In this document: one piece after another, positions 22,660 through 35,299 of the stretch
Layout: each line of letters begins with the position of its first letter
Numbering within the stretch: position 1 is the stretch's first letter
DNA from: Dolomedes plantarius
Taxonomy: Eukaryota > Arthropoda > Arachnida > Araneae > Dolomedidae
Direction of reading: 5' to 3'
Length of the DNA stretch: 64,000 nt
Assembly: GCA_907164885.2 (NCBI GenBank)
Contig: OU015493.1
Location: 220,306,781 to 220,370,780 of the forward strand
Program-made: the position numbers and the translations under genes
Notes under the pieces: generated by a model
The model's database searches: none
What the model was told of the DNA's origin: nothing
What the model saw: the letters and a program-made list of their open reading frames with translations, nothing else

Positions 22660-22849
22660 AAAACCTCTTTCATACTTTTCTTTCCATGTTATTTGTTCCA
22701 TGCTGCAAGTAGCTTTAGAGCTATTACTGGTTTTCTCTTTCATCTTTTTCTTTTTTACACATATATATATATATATATAATGATATCGGACTTTCTCGCA
22801 ATAGGTAGTTGTAACCGGAGCGAAGAGAAGAGACTGATTTTTTATAGTT

Positions 22850-25800
22850 CTCTGTTTAGCAATCTTCCTAGCTTCTTCAATTGGTGTGTACATGTCTTGA
22901 TCATCAAGTAAGTTTTTGTAGGGTGGTTTTTCATGCATTAAATAAGAAGCGGGAAATTTTGCTACGGTATGGGGGGGGGGGTTGTTATATTCATTCGTTG
23001 TTTCACGTCATAATTTTTTGTTCAGGAGACTTTACCAGGGTGTGATTTTAATTTACATTTAAGCCTAGTAATGAAGGTCTGATTTACTCTCATTTTTTCC
23101 ATTTGTTTGTAGTCTATGCGATGCAGTTAGTATTTGTTTCTTATTATGGTTTCTCAAAAAATGATTAAATTTGTAGGAAGTAAAAGCACTTTTCCTATCA
23201 CTTAAAATTTTGTTAGGTATTTGATGTTGAAAAATTTGTCTTAAACAATTAATATAAGTATCCGCATTTTCATTTTTAGAAGCAAAGGTCCAAATATACC
23301 TGGAAGCATGATCTATAACTATGCGTAAATATTTCTTTGTAGTCCTATATTAATTTAAACAACCAACAGTTTCTATGGCAAGAATTTCAAAGAGTTCACT
23401 GGTAGGGGGTAGCATTTGTAGGAGGCCAAATCTTTTTGTCTAGACTACTTATTTAATTGACATACTTCACAATACTTCACATAGTACTCACATCTTTAGC
23501 TATTCCAATCCAATAATATTGAGGGTATATCAAATTTAACATTGCCGAAACTCCTAAATGTCCATAATTCACATGAGCTTTTACTAATAATTTTAATCGT
23601 AAAGAGAAGGGCACACCAATTTTCATTAAACCTTGTTTTTTAATTGTCCATACAATATTTACTTTTTTTAACTTCTTACCGTTTACATTATCTAAATTTT
23701 GATAATGCTCGATTTCTTGCAATTTCAACAATGGGTCACGTTCACGTAAGGTTACATGGTGAGAAATTGGGTTTCTAGTTAACATATCGGCTTCAGAATT
23801 CGTAGAACCTTTTTTATATTTAATGTCAAAATCGTACATAGAAAGTTTAAGTGATCATCGGAATAATCGTCCAGTTGGATTTTTAATACTTTTCAACCAA
23901 ATTAAGTTCAACATAATCCGTATGAACAGTAAAATGAGTTCCATGTAAATAGCAATAATATTTATCGACAGCATCAATAATTGAAGCACTCTAACTCGGT
24001 AATGACATAATTTTGTTCATAAGTTCTAAGTTTTGGAGAATGATAAGCTATGGGATACAAACTTCTATCAGGGTGTTTTAAAATTGCTCTTACCGCTTGT
24101 CCGGACGCATCCACGAAAATATGGCATGGGTAATTTGGATTGTAAATCGTCAAATCAGGTTTAGAAATGAGAGCGTCTTTTAAATCCTGAAAAAACTTTG
24201 TGGCAATCTTTTGTTCATTCAAATTTAGTGTCTTTATTTAATAATTTATTCAATGGTACTTTGTAATACTTTGTAATTTAGCATAGTTGGGAATAAATTT
24301 ATTATAAACATTTACGCTACCTAAAAATCTTTGTAAGTCTTTAACATTCCTGGGAGGTTGAAGTTTTTTAATTATTTCTATATTAGCGTTACTCGGGTAA
24401 TAACATCCATTTTCCACTTCATATCCCAAAAACTTTATTTTTGTTTGGGCAAATTGGCATTTTGAAAATTTCAATTTTATGTTTTCTTTTTCACAAATCG
24501 AGAAAAAAGTTTTTAAATGCTCTAAGTGTTCTTCGAAAGAATCTGAAAATATAATTGTATTGTCAAAATAGTTGAGCGCAAATTTAATTTGGTATTTATT
24601 TAAAATTTATCTTATTGTTCTTTGGAATATGGCTGGGGCGTTTTTCCAGCAAAAAGGTAGTCTTTTCCTTTCATACAAGCCCAAAGTTTGAGGTGAAAGC
24701 CAATTTTTCTGTATATTTTTCATTTAGTCTTTTCCAGTAGCCACTCGCAAGTTCAAGGCTAGAAAAAATAGCATTAGTTAATTGATCTAAAACTGCGTCG
24801 ATTCGGGGAATTGGTTCCGAGTCTGTTTTTGTAACACTATTTAGTTTTTGGTAATCGGTACACATTCTGGATTTTGAGTTCTCATCACTTTTGTAAACTA
24901 AAGTAATTGGGGAAGCATAGGGTGAATAAGATGTTTTTATTAAATCTGCAGCTAAAAGTTCGTCTATTTGCTTCTTAATTTCGACATTATCTTTTGGCGA
25001 CGCCCTGTATGGACGAAGGGAAATTGGTAGTTCAGAATTTAAAATTACTCTTTGTGGTTCAAGACGGATACATCCAACATCATATTTATTTTTCGCGAAA
25101 ATATTATTATACTCTTTCAATATTTTGTTCAATTCAGCACTTTCATCATCAGAAACACTATTTCCATTTTCAATTTTATTAAAACGAGTACCACAATTTC
25201 TATTATATTTAGTATAAATATTTCTAGGATTGTGAGAACAAGTATGTGGCACATTAGGATTATCATAAGTTAAAAATAGATAACAATTATTACTAACATT
25301 TTCCAATGACAAAGTTGATGAGATATTCTTTTTTCCCTGATATACACAAACATTTTTAAAATCCAAATTAATTTTGAACAGATTAATAAGTTTTGACGAT
25401 AAAATTGCACACTTTAAATTCGTTTCTATAACATGAAAGTTAACAAATCTATTCAACTTACCTATTCGGAACGTCGTAGAAATTATGTTATCAGTTTTGA
25501 TTTTATCCGCAAGGGTACTGACTTGTGAATTGTCCGGTGGGAGAATGTTCACATAATATTTAATTTTTTCATGTAAAGTTCCTGAGATAATGTTAATGGT
25601 GCTTCCTGTATCTAGCAGGCCGCTAATCAGTTCCTTACCGATTTCCAAGTCTACGGTGAACATCCGTCATTGTCGCTGTTCCCACATGTTGCTGATATAG
25701 TTGTTCGCATGTTGTGGAGGCTGGAACCGAGTCCTGGGGCTTTCCTCTTCTCGAAAATTCTGGGGCCATCTCTGCCATGGTCGCGGTTGTTGGTGCCGGA

Positions 25801-26215
25801 ATCTAGGTGACTCTTGTTGTGGGAATCTTTCATAGTCATTTCGCCGATCGAACGGTCTGCGAAATCCGAACTGTTGGTTCTGCAGATAGTCTCTTTTAAG
25901 ATATTGCTGTTCTCTCTTCTTGAATTATAATTTCTTCTTCGAGTTTTAAAGCTTTTACGATATTAGTGTTCTTTTTAAAATAATCATTTATAGTCTTACT
26001 GTCAGAAAGGCTCAACCTGCTAAAATCTTCGAACGAATACTGTTTTTGTTCTGAGAAATAGCCAATTATTTTTATTTTTATTTCAGCCCACTTTTGTGAA
26101 TCTATTCAGTTGTCGATGTAAAACTCCAAAGCCTCGTCTGATAGAAAATCTGGAAATATTTGTAGTTTTTCTTCTTCGTCAATGCAATAGTCTTTTTCTC
26201 GAAGAATTTCAAACA
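22850..26215 (-). pseudogene. degenerate Ty3/gypsy retrotransposon (gag-pol relic)
   Basis: From right to left: a gag-like region (about 26215-25900, with EALEFYID), protease LLDTGSTINIIS at 25600-25630, and a reverse transcriptase to 24671. The RT continues as KNAPAIFQRTI and then YFDN in place of the YFDD active site (near 24565), and as FLGYEVENGCYYP at 24250-24474. RNase H (IFVDASGQAV, near 24110) and ADMLTRNPISHH follow. An integrase zinc-binding region with YGHLGVSAMLNLIYPQYYW lies near 23520, and integrase pieces continue to about 22850. Stops and shifts separate almost every part. It is homologous throughout to the better preserved element at 52783-60273. No LTRs were recognised. A small TA tract lies at 22759-22780. 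Confidence 0.85.
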
Positions 26216-26235
26216 GTTATTAATTTTAACCATCC

Positions 26236-28550
26236 CCTTAGGATTATTTTTCTTAATAGCTAGCTTGTTTTGATGCAAAAATAGAATGTTTATTGAGGAG
26301 GTGACGTCAGAATTTGAACGAAAATCAGTTTAATATTGGGAGCAATAAACTCATATTTCTCCCTAAAGATCGGGTACTTTAGTGTGATTAGAGGACTGGG
26401 CATTTAACTTTTTCTGACGGCACTTCCCAATTGGTTTGCATTGAACATTTTTAATTTCAGTGGAGTTTTAGACTGCTGAATTAAAATTTGCTGTTGATAT
26501 GTAAGATTTCGTTTCGATTTTGATTAGAAATTTGGGAGTATGATAGACTTATTTTCATATTTCCTAAATAAATTCTGAATACTTTGATATTGGGAAAAGC
26601 TTTAATAGTGTTATGATACTAAATTAAAAATCTTAATCCAACTCTTTGTTGTTTTGAGGAGGGGGGAAGCAGAGTAGACTATCAAATTATGAGCATTTGT
26701 AAAAAAAATTCTGCATATAATTCATACCTGGTGATAGCCTCTTTTGTCTTTTTTATTATTTGTTTTTTGTGTTTTTATATTTTGATTTTATAAAGTGTCT
26801 TAGTTTGATTTAGGTTTTGATTAAATATTATTTCTAGTGTGTTAAGTGTATTGAATAAAATTTGATGATATTATGGTGATTTTGAAGATAAAGTATGGAA
26901 ATTATAGTATTATTTTTTTTATAGATATAAAGTGAGGGATTTTGATATGTGTTAATTTTGGCAATGATGGAATTGTGTTAGTATTATTGAATAAAATGTG
27001 AATTATTTAACATATTTTATCAATTAAGAAACGGATTTAAAGTTTGACTAGGCAAGAGCAGTTTTCATATGTTTTCTCAATTTGTATATGGTTTAGAGTT
27101 ATTAAGTTGGCCATTGAATGATTACGAAAAGTACATAATAATAAATAATGAGAAAAGAAGTTGTTCTGAATTTTATAATAGGGAAAGTTGAAAGATTATA
27201 ATATAAGGATGTGTTGATAATTTCATTTCATACTTTTAAGATCTAATTTACTTTTCTTTTCCTATATTTTAATAGTCTCATTTGTTGTGTATTCTAGTTG
27301 TGTAGAGTGATTTTTAACATTTTCATTTTAGTTTTTTAAAGTTATTGTGAGATTCAGAACTGTTATATTTTAGTGATTTAGTATATTTTTTGGGTTTTGT
27401 GCCCAGATAAAAAGTAATGTTTAGAGTTCTTTTTAGTGGTTTAAAATTTTTATTTTTTTTGTATTGTGTTGGTATTATTTCTTGCACAGATTTGGACTTT
27501 GTTTATTAATAAGGACTGAGAATTTCTACTATAGACTCAGATGAAAATTTTGATTAAAAATTAAAAACAAATCTTTATATTTCACCTATACTACATTTTG
27601 ATTCTTATATTTGATTTTTGTGTTTTATTTTGTGATTTTTATATAGTCGATAATTTTAACTTTTCTTTTGTGATACTTTTATATGATTAATACTAGAACA
27701 TTATTTAATGCCATTTTTGAATGTTTAATGTTGTGCAATTTTGTTTAGATGATAATGTGGCATTGAAGAGTTGTTGTAGGGGTGTTATTTTTTTGACTTT
27801 ACATTTAATATTGCTAATTAATTACTAATTAAAGTTAAGATAGGTCTTTACATACCTTAAAATCAATTTACTTCAATAGTAGCCATTTGGCCATTAGTGG
27901 TTAGTACATTTTAAGATAGATGGTAAGTTGCGTTGTGTTATTTTTAAATGCAATAACCCATAAACAATTAATAATTATAATTAACACTGGTTCGAACTGA
28001 ATGCTTCACTGTGGTGAATAATGAGCCAAAAGAAAAATGAAATTAAATCTAATAAAATTACATAACCTTGGAGAGTACCTAGAAAATAAAATTATTTCAC
28101 CTAAAAGAAAAAGCTTCATATCTGCTGAAATAAAAATAAAACCTAAAGCTGAAAATCAGAAAATTTACTAAAAAGGCAAGGACCGACATGACAAAGATAT
28201 ACTTTAACATAACAAATTTATTCCTTCCGATTACATTAACAATATTACCACCAATCTGGTAATCAGTTCTATTAAGCATTTTTTGGAATACCAATATTAA
28301 ATCATCAATAATACAATTGCTATAAAAGCCAACATCTATATCCCCGCAATACAATAAAATATATACAATGACAATTCAAAATGAAATGGCTGGCGAATAT
28401 AAAAAAAAACTGAATTATTCTCTATGCAATTGCTCATCTTAATTTTAATTTTACATTTAATTCTAATCTTAATGATCTGCTGCAGCTTTAATCAAAGGTA
28501 GAGAGGTTATGGATAGAATTTACAGAGATAAAGGAAGGAAAAGAAATTCA
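26236..28550. other. AT-rich, no gene recognised
   Basis: T-rich on the plus strand with no frame showing a known motif. A possible transcript-independent feature is the strong strand asymmetry (T over A) from about 26450 to 27800. I see no element ends. Confidence 0.5.
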
Positions 28551-29082
28551 CCCGTCGCCGTCACTTCATCGTCGGGATCTTAGCGTCGTCCGAGGCCAGA
28601 GCTTCAGCCCCCGATCCTTCGGTCCATTTTTTCGCCTCCCTCTCCGTTTCAGCATCCAGAATCATCTCCTTGTTTTCAAACTCCCGCGCTCCGAGTCAGC
28701 ACCTTGTCACACTTTCCATCAGTCCGGTGAAACCATCCTCCACACCAAATAGTTCCTTGTTGATCCGTGAATTCTAATGGCCGAAATGAGGGGGGAAGGC
28801 TGCAGGTGGCACTCTTGCACTCTGCAATTCTTTATACAATTAATTTTTTCCACCCCTCATCTCGTTCTTGTTGGTTATTTTAATTTCATGGTGGCCTGGT
28901 CATCCACCCGGCGATGTATCCCTGCGCGCCTTGCATCTGACCTTCTAAGATTTCTCCCTTTCGAAAAAGGGCGCGTAGCCGACGTATTGGGTTACCGATA
29001 GTGGGGGAGGCTATGAAAGCTGTTGCTAGGCGCTGGGTCATTTTAAAGGAAGGAAGGAAAGCAAAGAATATTTCTGAGACCT
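28551..29082. other. GC-richer block left of a candidate LTR, unassigned
   Basis: Pyrimidine-rich on the plus strand up to 28690, then mixed. Short frames on both strands show no family motif. It may be the interior or the end of a decayed LTR element, given the LTR-like block that follows. Confidence 0.25.
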
Positions 29083-29486
29083 TGTAAGGTATACACAAGA
29101 TTCGATTCACAAGAATCGAACTTTTGAATTAATGAATTAAAGAAGCTGCTTCAGATATGCTAATTTCGGCATACGCTCTTAGTATAAATACCACGCAGCG
29201 TCATTAAGAGAAAAAGAGAAGGTTGTTAAGGTTGAAAAGGTGTTATCCTGCGCTAGTGCTTAGCGGGCCAGAAGTTTACGTGGCAGTACTGCTGGTTTGA
29301 CTTACTGTTCGTGAGTATAAAAATATATTGTTCTTGAAAGCTGTGTTTATACATTCCGTACAAGTAGTACGTATGCTTATTGCTGTAAAAGCCAATTATA
29401 TGTGCAACGAATTCAATAAATATTGTTTCATGTATAAACTGTGTGTGGTTCAAATTCAAATAGAGAGCCACTTCAAATTATATACA
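29083..29486 (+). mobile_element. candidate LTR with TATA box and polyadenylation signal
   Basis: TGTAAGGTATACAC at the left and TTATATACA at the right give TG...CA ends. Inside, AGTATAAATACC (about 29180) resembles a TATA box and CAATAAATATTG (about 29415) a polyadenylation signal, in the order expected of a plus-strand LTR. No matching second LTR or clean target duplication is seen, so it is a solo or truncated LTR at best. Confidence 0.35.
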
Positions 29487-30623
29487 CCCAAGTCTGGGTA
29501 GAAGTGAGCATAGATTCTCTATAACTTTTACCATTTAAATTACCAAACGCCAGCCAAAAAAACAATAAAAAAAACAATATACCAGCCATTCACGAGGTTC
29601 ATAAATAAGACTTATTAATTTATCAATATTAACAATAATAAGGTATAACCTGTGATGATCTATTTCAAACTTAATTCTTCTCAATGTCAAAACATTTAGA
29701 GAAACTTGCGCACACTTCTCCAAATGCCATGACATTAATCAAATCAATTAATATCTGATCACCACAAGTATAACCCTTACATATATAGCAGAGGATTAAT
29801 AAATTTATTAAAACAAAGCACAATCGTTACTAAAATTTACTTACTTATTCACTTACTTTACTAATTTATTTATCTGAATACCCGATATTAATATTAACTT
29901 TAATCACTTCCAAAACTATTAATTATCATCACAACAATAATTAATGTTCCTTTTGCCTCAAGTTATGTCTCAGATGGAGACTTATGTGTTCTGTAACCAC
30001 GCCTCAATTCAATCCTGTTAAGTGCATGTAGGGATTAATTTTAGGTCAGGGTTAAATTTTTAGCTAGTAATCATTTAGGTTTTGAATTTAAATTTTAGTT
30101 ATTTCCTCTTCTGGGGATTTGCCATATATAAACTGGCCATTCTATATGTGCATGCCTTCAGGGAGAAGGGGGGTAACTATATAAATTAGCGTTAAACGGT
30201 AATTTTCTTTGGGAGATCCTAGTGTGTTTTCCATTCAGAAAGTAGGTTGTTTTTCACAGCGGAGAGTTCATGGTCATCGATAATTAATTGCTCCCATGCG
30301 CTCAGACTGATACAATCTCGAACAATCAAAGGCGCGTGATGCCTTGACTCTCCCGATTCTTCGCCTGCTTTTGCATATTGCGCGAAAAAAGAACAAAATT
30401 TTAGATTAGGAACATTTCTTGGAGCGGTATGACGCGCCTATCGGGGCTCGAGAGATGATTGAAAACGGAGTTTTAGCTGGGTTGAGGAGGGTTTTTTAAT
30501 AAAGTTCAGAAATAAAGTTGAGAAATAATGTAACTTAAGCATAAGTTCTTTGCCACTGGTCTACTGTTATGACTAACATTAAGTATTAATTAGTAGATAA
30601 AAGGTTACGCGCTGAAATGCCAT

Positions 30624-30684
<61 letters not shown>

Positions 30685-31893
30685 ATAATGTTTGATGTTT
30701 CATTTTGCGTACAACATGGTTTCAAAATTAATTATCAAACCAAAGCATTTACATATCATTTATTTGCTTTCTTCATTTTGCTATCTTTGTTATTGAGGTA
30801 TGAAAGGTATGATTTTGCCATGAACTGCTTAACATGACATTCTATACTACGCAAAACTTCTTTTATTTGAGCTTTTGTAATTTTTGTGTCATTAAATTAA
30901 AGTATAAAACGATTATTGTTTTTTTTATCATATACCTGCTTTGTGTCGCAAAGCGTCCAACAGTTAGCTTCTTAGATCCTCGAGAAAGCCTCATTAGAGC
31001 TTATTTTCTAAAGTGTTAAGGTATGCTCTAAGATACTGAAACCATGAGTCTTATTTACTTATTAAGGTGCCATTTGAAAATAAAAATTATGGTATCTCAA
31101 ATATCTGAATTAAATTATATGGAAATTTTAAAATCCTTAATTCAAACATCTTGACTCAAGTACAACCCATGATCAACTGCTAGATATTTTAAATTTTAAA
31201 TTAAAAAATTTGTAAATATAATATTCAATGTTTTATTTATAGATTCAAAAGCCATAATTTTTCTTTTTATTAAAAATTTTACTTTTTTTGTATTAACATT
31301 ATTATTTCTGCTTTAAAATCGAATAAATTGTCTGCTGGAGAATAATTTGCGAGTGTAAAAAGATCTTTTCTCCTAAAGAAACTCTTGTTAGTTTATCCTT
31401 TAATATATAAAAAGAATAAAATCAACAAACATTTTCTCTGATTTCATTTTAAAAAATGAATGTAAAAGTAAATTTTCATTCTTTCTTTCAGTTTCTTCAT
31501 GAGATAAATGTAACTCCCTATTTGCTAAAAATAATTTTCCTTTTGCTGCTCATTTATACATTTATTTGTTTTTGGAACCTGTAAAGTTTCTTATTTCTTA
31601 TGTTTTACAACTACACATGTTTATAAAAAAAACAGGTAAATTAATTTTCAAGTATATTGAAAGCGATTTGATTTGTCTTTTCGTATCATAATAGATGTTA
31701 TATGGATTTATTTTTTAAAAACATTCTTTTCCTGAATGCATAGACACGTATACATTATCATAGATTTTTTTGTTTTACAGGTTCGTGTATGACACTGCTG
31801 CTGTATAGTTTAGACAGTAATGGAGTGAATTATCTCTTAAAAGTCTGTGGAAATCATCTAAGCACAGAATTCTACTGAACATTATCCTTTCAG
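29487..31893. other. non-coding DNA upstream of the receptor exon
   Basis: No gene recognised. It contains a 57-bp TA tract at 30626-30682. The last bases before 31894 form a good 3' splice site (TTATCCTTTCAG), so a 5' untranslated exon of the receptor gene may lie in or beyond this stretch. A second acceptor-like TTTTACAG occurs at about 31773-31780. Confidence 0.5.
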
Positions 31894-31909
31894 GGGATAA
31901 CTGAAGAGA

Positions 31910-32018
31910 ATGGAGTCCACAAACCCTTCGAAGAAGAATTCCATGGATCTGTTCAATTTCACCCAAGATGAAGTTGATCGTATTCTGCAAGAATATCTGA
32001 GGGATAATGTGCTTGAAG
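31910..32018 (+). CDS. NPF/NPY-type GPCR, coding exon 1
   Basis: ATG at 31910 follows a splice acceptor (TATCCTTTCAG, exon start 31894) and 16 bases of leader. The 36 complete codons encode an extracellular N-terminus with an N-glycosylation site (NFT) in MDLFNFTQDEVDRILQEY. The exon ends GAAG before GTAATT (donor at 32019-32020), in phase 1. The next coding exon starts GGTCAAAG after TTTCAG at 45507-45508, so splicing gives a Gly codon and an uninterrupted reading into TM1. The phase match over 13.5 kb and the typical receptor N-terminus support the pairing. A cDNA spanning the junction would prove it. Confidence 0.75.
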
Positions 32019-32368
32019 GTAATTTTTATGTCCATAATTTTTATACAGTAATACCCTGAAGTTCCTCGATAGGTGGAACAGACGAGACATCGCGTAAGTC
32101 AAATTCGAGTAAGTCGGGGTACAACTTTGCATACAAAAACATATAAATTTTGTCTAATAGGGACCAAGAACTTACAAAGGATGGGTTGAGGTAGCCTCGC
32201 GGTAGCGTGCTAGCTTTCGGTACTGAGGATGCTTGGATCGAATCCCGGGACGCGTCGTTAAATAATTCCGTGTCTAGGCCGGATATGGGCACGTTAAGTC
32301 CGTAGACCGGAAAGTCCCTCTATGAGGTCAGAGAAGGTGAGAGAGAGTACGATCCCCACAGATATCGT

Positions 32369-32811
32369 CAGGTCCATGTCGCTGGCCCCGCACTTTTGGA
32401 ATTTCGAGTTGAAACTTTCACAAAAATTAGTACCTAATTAGTACCAATTAGTACCAAAATATTAGAATTAGTACCCATCAGGATCACGAGTTATAGCGTA
32501 TTCGATTCTTCCGGGCCAGCGACAATCAGGTCGCTTCCGAGCCAGACGCTTTGGAATTTCGAGTTGAAACTTTCACAAAAATTAGTACCTAATTAGTACT
32601 AATTAGTACCAAAATATTAGAATTAGTACCCATCAGGATCGCGAGTTATAGCGTGTCCGATTCTGCCGGGCCAGCGACATGGTAGCCCGGCACTTTTGGA
32701 ATTTCGAGTTGAAACTTTCACAAAAATTAGTACCTAATTAGTATCAATTAGTACCAAAATATTAGAATTAGTACCCATCAGGATCACGAGTTATAGCATA
32801 TTCGATTCTTT
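32369..32811. repeat. left arm of the foldback element, about three units
   Basis: Units of about 150 bp contain TTTCGAGTTGAAACTTTC, ACAAAAATTAGTACC, and then ACCCATCAGGATC plus CGAGTTATAGCG. They alternate between a CCGGGCCAGCGACATGG type and a CGCTTCCGAGCCAGACG type. Inverted relative to 37026-38892. Confidence 0.93.
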
Positions 32812-33115
32812 CGAACTTTTCGTTTCGAACAGAACGTTTGGGTTATTGGGTCCTAGAGCGGTAGATAACAGTTGAAATAAACATCGGTATCCGACACCCA
32901 GCTGGTCTACTAGAGTGTCTTCTTACAAAAGGGGCCCTGTTGGGAGAGGGTCGTTACTATACTTCAAAGTGTCATTCTTGCTGCGGGGGGGGGGGGACCT
33001 CCGCCAATTCGACTCCTCCCACCACTCGTAAACAAGTGGTCTTCCGCGTTGTGTCAGCCAGGGAGTTCCGGAATTGCGTTCAAGTTGCGAGACAGGTGAA
33101 ATACTAGCAACGTAA

Positions 33116-33400
33116 TTAAAAATTGCAATAAATTTATTTTAAATTCGGTACTAACGAAAATTTTTGGGGTACTAACCGGTACTAACGAAGTACTAACGAA
33201 TGCCACGAGTGAAATTCCAGAATTGCGTAGGTGCGGGGCTCGCATTTCACCAGCCCCGCAATAAAAAATTGCAATAAATTTATTTTAAATTCGGTACTAA
33301 CGAAAATTTTGCGGTACCAACCGGTACTAACGGAGTACTAACGAATGGGATATGTTTGGATTAAAATTCGCTTAGGTGCGGGGCTGGTGAAATGTACGAA
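33116..33400. repeat. second-level direct repeat inside the foldback element
   Basis: AAATTGCAATAAATTTATTT followed by AATTCGGTACTAACGAAAAT, ACCGGTACTAACG and GTACTAACGAAT occurs twice, about 150 bp apart, with GGTGCGGGGCT after each. The GTACTAA words echo the outer arms, so this may be an older layer of the same repeat. Confidence 0.85.
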
Positions 33401-33536
33401 CAGTTCTGGGAACTAGATTGCAAGCACAAGTCCACAAACACATGGTGAATTGGAATTTTTTGATTTTGCGTCGAATTTTTTGGTTTGCGTCTAATTTCTT
33501 GGGTTTTGCGTCGAACTTCATTGATTTTGAGATAAA

Positions 33537-33782
33537 ATGAGCAACATTTCTTTCATTAAATCAAAACGTGGTGGAAATTTAGTGCAGTGCCAAAATTTCA
33601 TTTTCCGCATAGAAAGAAAAAGAGAAAATTTGAGCTACTGGAAGTACTCATCGGATTCAAAATGCAAAGCTCGTATAGTTTTACACAAAGATATTTTTAA
33701 GAGTTCCTCCGGATTTCATACACACGAACCGGCTGTTAAAGAAATTAACAGCCGGTTAACAGAACAAATTATTATTCTTTAA
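33537..33782 (+). CDS. FLYWCH-type zinc-finger ORF of the foldback element
   Basis: An ATG-started frame of 81 codons. It reads SFIKSKRGGNLVQ, then FIFRIERK, LSYWKYSSDSKCKARIVL and FHTHEP. This is the FLYWCH pattern (F, L, Y, W, C, H): a small zinc-binding fold that binds DNA, often at the N-terminus of Mutator-like transposases. The first Cys of the usual YWxC pair is Tyr here (YWKY), while KC and H-x-H are kept. It stops right after the domain, so any catalytic DDE part is missing or lost. It could bind the element's own arm repeats, but that is speculation. Confidence 0.7.
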   Translation: MSNISFIKSKRGGNLVQCQNFIFRIERKRENLSYWKYSSDSKCKARIVLHKDIFKSSSGFHTHEPAVKEINSRLTEQIIIL

Positions 33783-35299
33783 GTACGGAGTACCTACTTA
33801 TATTTACTACATATTTTATAAACTGTATTGTCAAAATGCACTTATACATGGTTAGTTTCCACATTAAAAAAAAAACTTAAATTGTCATTTTCTCACTTTT
33901 TCGTTTGCAAATCGATCAATCAATTTCTCCAGATCAAGTTGAAAAGTTATTGTTTTTTCAATTTATATAGTGGTCAAAGAGTTAAGACGGTGTTGTGACA
34001 TGATGCTACTAAAATGTTTTGATTAATTTTAGCTTTGAAAAACTTATTTCTGCTGCCGTCGTCGTCACCGGTATAGTGAAAATATCAGGCAAGCTGTAAT
34101 TATGTCAAAGAAGCTACTTGAGTCTGCGGTGTGAATTAAAAGTAGTTCAGGAATTTCGCGTATTAAAGTAATTTGTTTTAATTGAATATAAAAGCACATT
34201 TTAAATCGAAGCAATCGAGGTCCAAAATTAGGTGAAATATTGAAAAGATATGCGGATTGTAACAATTCTGATCCTTCCAGAATACTTTTATCAAGTGACG
34301 CGGCGAGATATTCAAGTGATAAACATTTAAAAAGTGTACACAACTGTCGAACGTATTCAATTCTAATAGTAAATTGATTAATTATTAAATCCATTACTTT
34401 ATAAAACACCTCGACTTTGAAACATCATTCACTGTCTTCAATGAGTTCATCTACTTGTAATTCAGCAAAGAATTTTTTCACAAGACGCATTTTTTGGGGG
34501 GAAAACAAGGTTTAATAATCCATACAGATGATAACTCAAGGGTATCGTTTTTTAACTAACTCCCAATTATTCCCCAAGTTCTGGAATTGGGTTAGGTGTG
34601 ATGAAAGCATCTCAGCTGATTTCTCTATATCTTCATGAGTACCTTGCAGCATTTTCGAGACTGTATTAATAGGTTCGAATATTTTACTTTGCACAATTAT
34701 CAAAATAATTGTTCCGAAAATTTTCCTTTGTCAGACGAGTCTATTTCTATATCAATGTGTTGTGGAAGAATTTCACTTTCTGTTTGAATTGTTTCAGGCG
34801 CAGAAATATTCGTAATATCTGTATGTGTTTTGTCTGGAGAATTATTGCCTTGAGCTTGCGATTTGTTTCCATTAAAATTCAGCAAGTGCATTATTTGAAT
34901 CGACTGTTTTAAAAAAGTTCATATTTTAGCAACTTTCATTAAAACTTCCTTTTCGGCTTCTGACATTTCTATTCTTCTTTTTTTAAACTGAGCCCCACTT
35001 AGTTTTTTTTTACATCTCTAACTACAATACATATATAAATATATGATATTTATTAACAGAATTTAGTTAACAGAGTATATATAAATATATCTGTTAATTG
35101 TTGCTAATTTTTTATTTATTACTTTTAGAAATTTTAAAAACCATTTTATTTTCTTACGTTATAAAACTAAATATTATTCTGTATGTTGCAACCTCAATTA
35201 ACATAATAATTTATTAACATAATAATTTATAACCATTTACTTTTAAAATTATACGTCGATGAATCCAAAATCACACTGTATATAAGTAATTTAGTAAAA

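Noticed and set aside
28097..28354. Short hydrophobic minus-strand frame as a membrane protein
   Set aside because: AT-rich codons give Phe/Ile/Tyr runs by chance; no start context, homologue or neighbour supports it.
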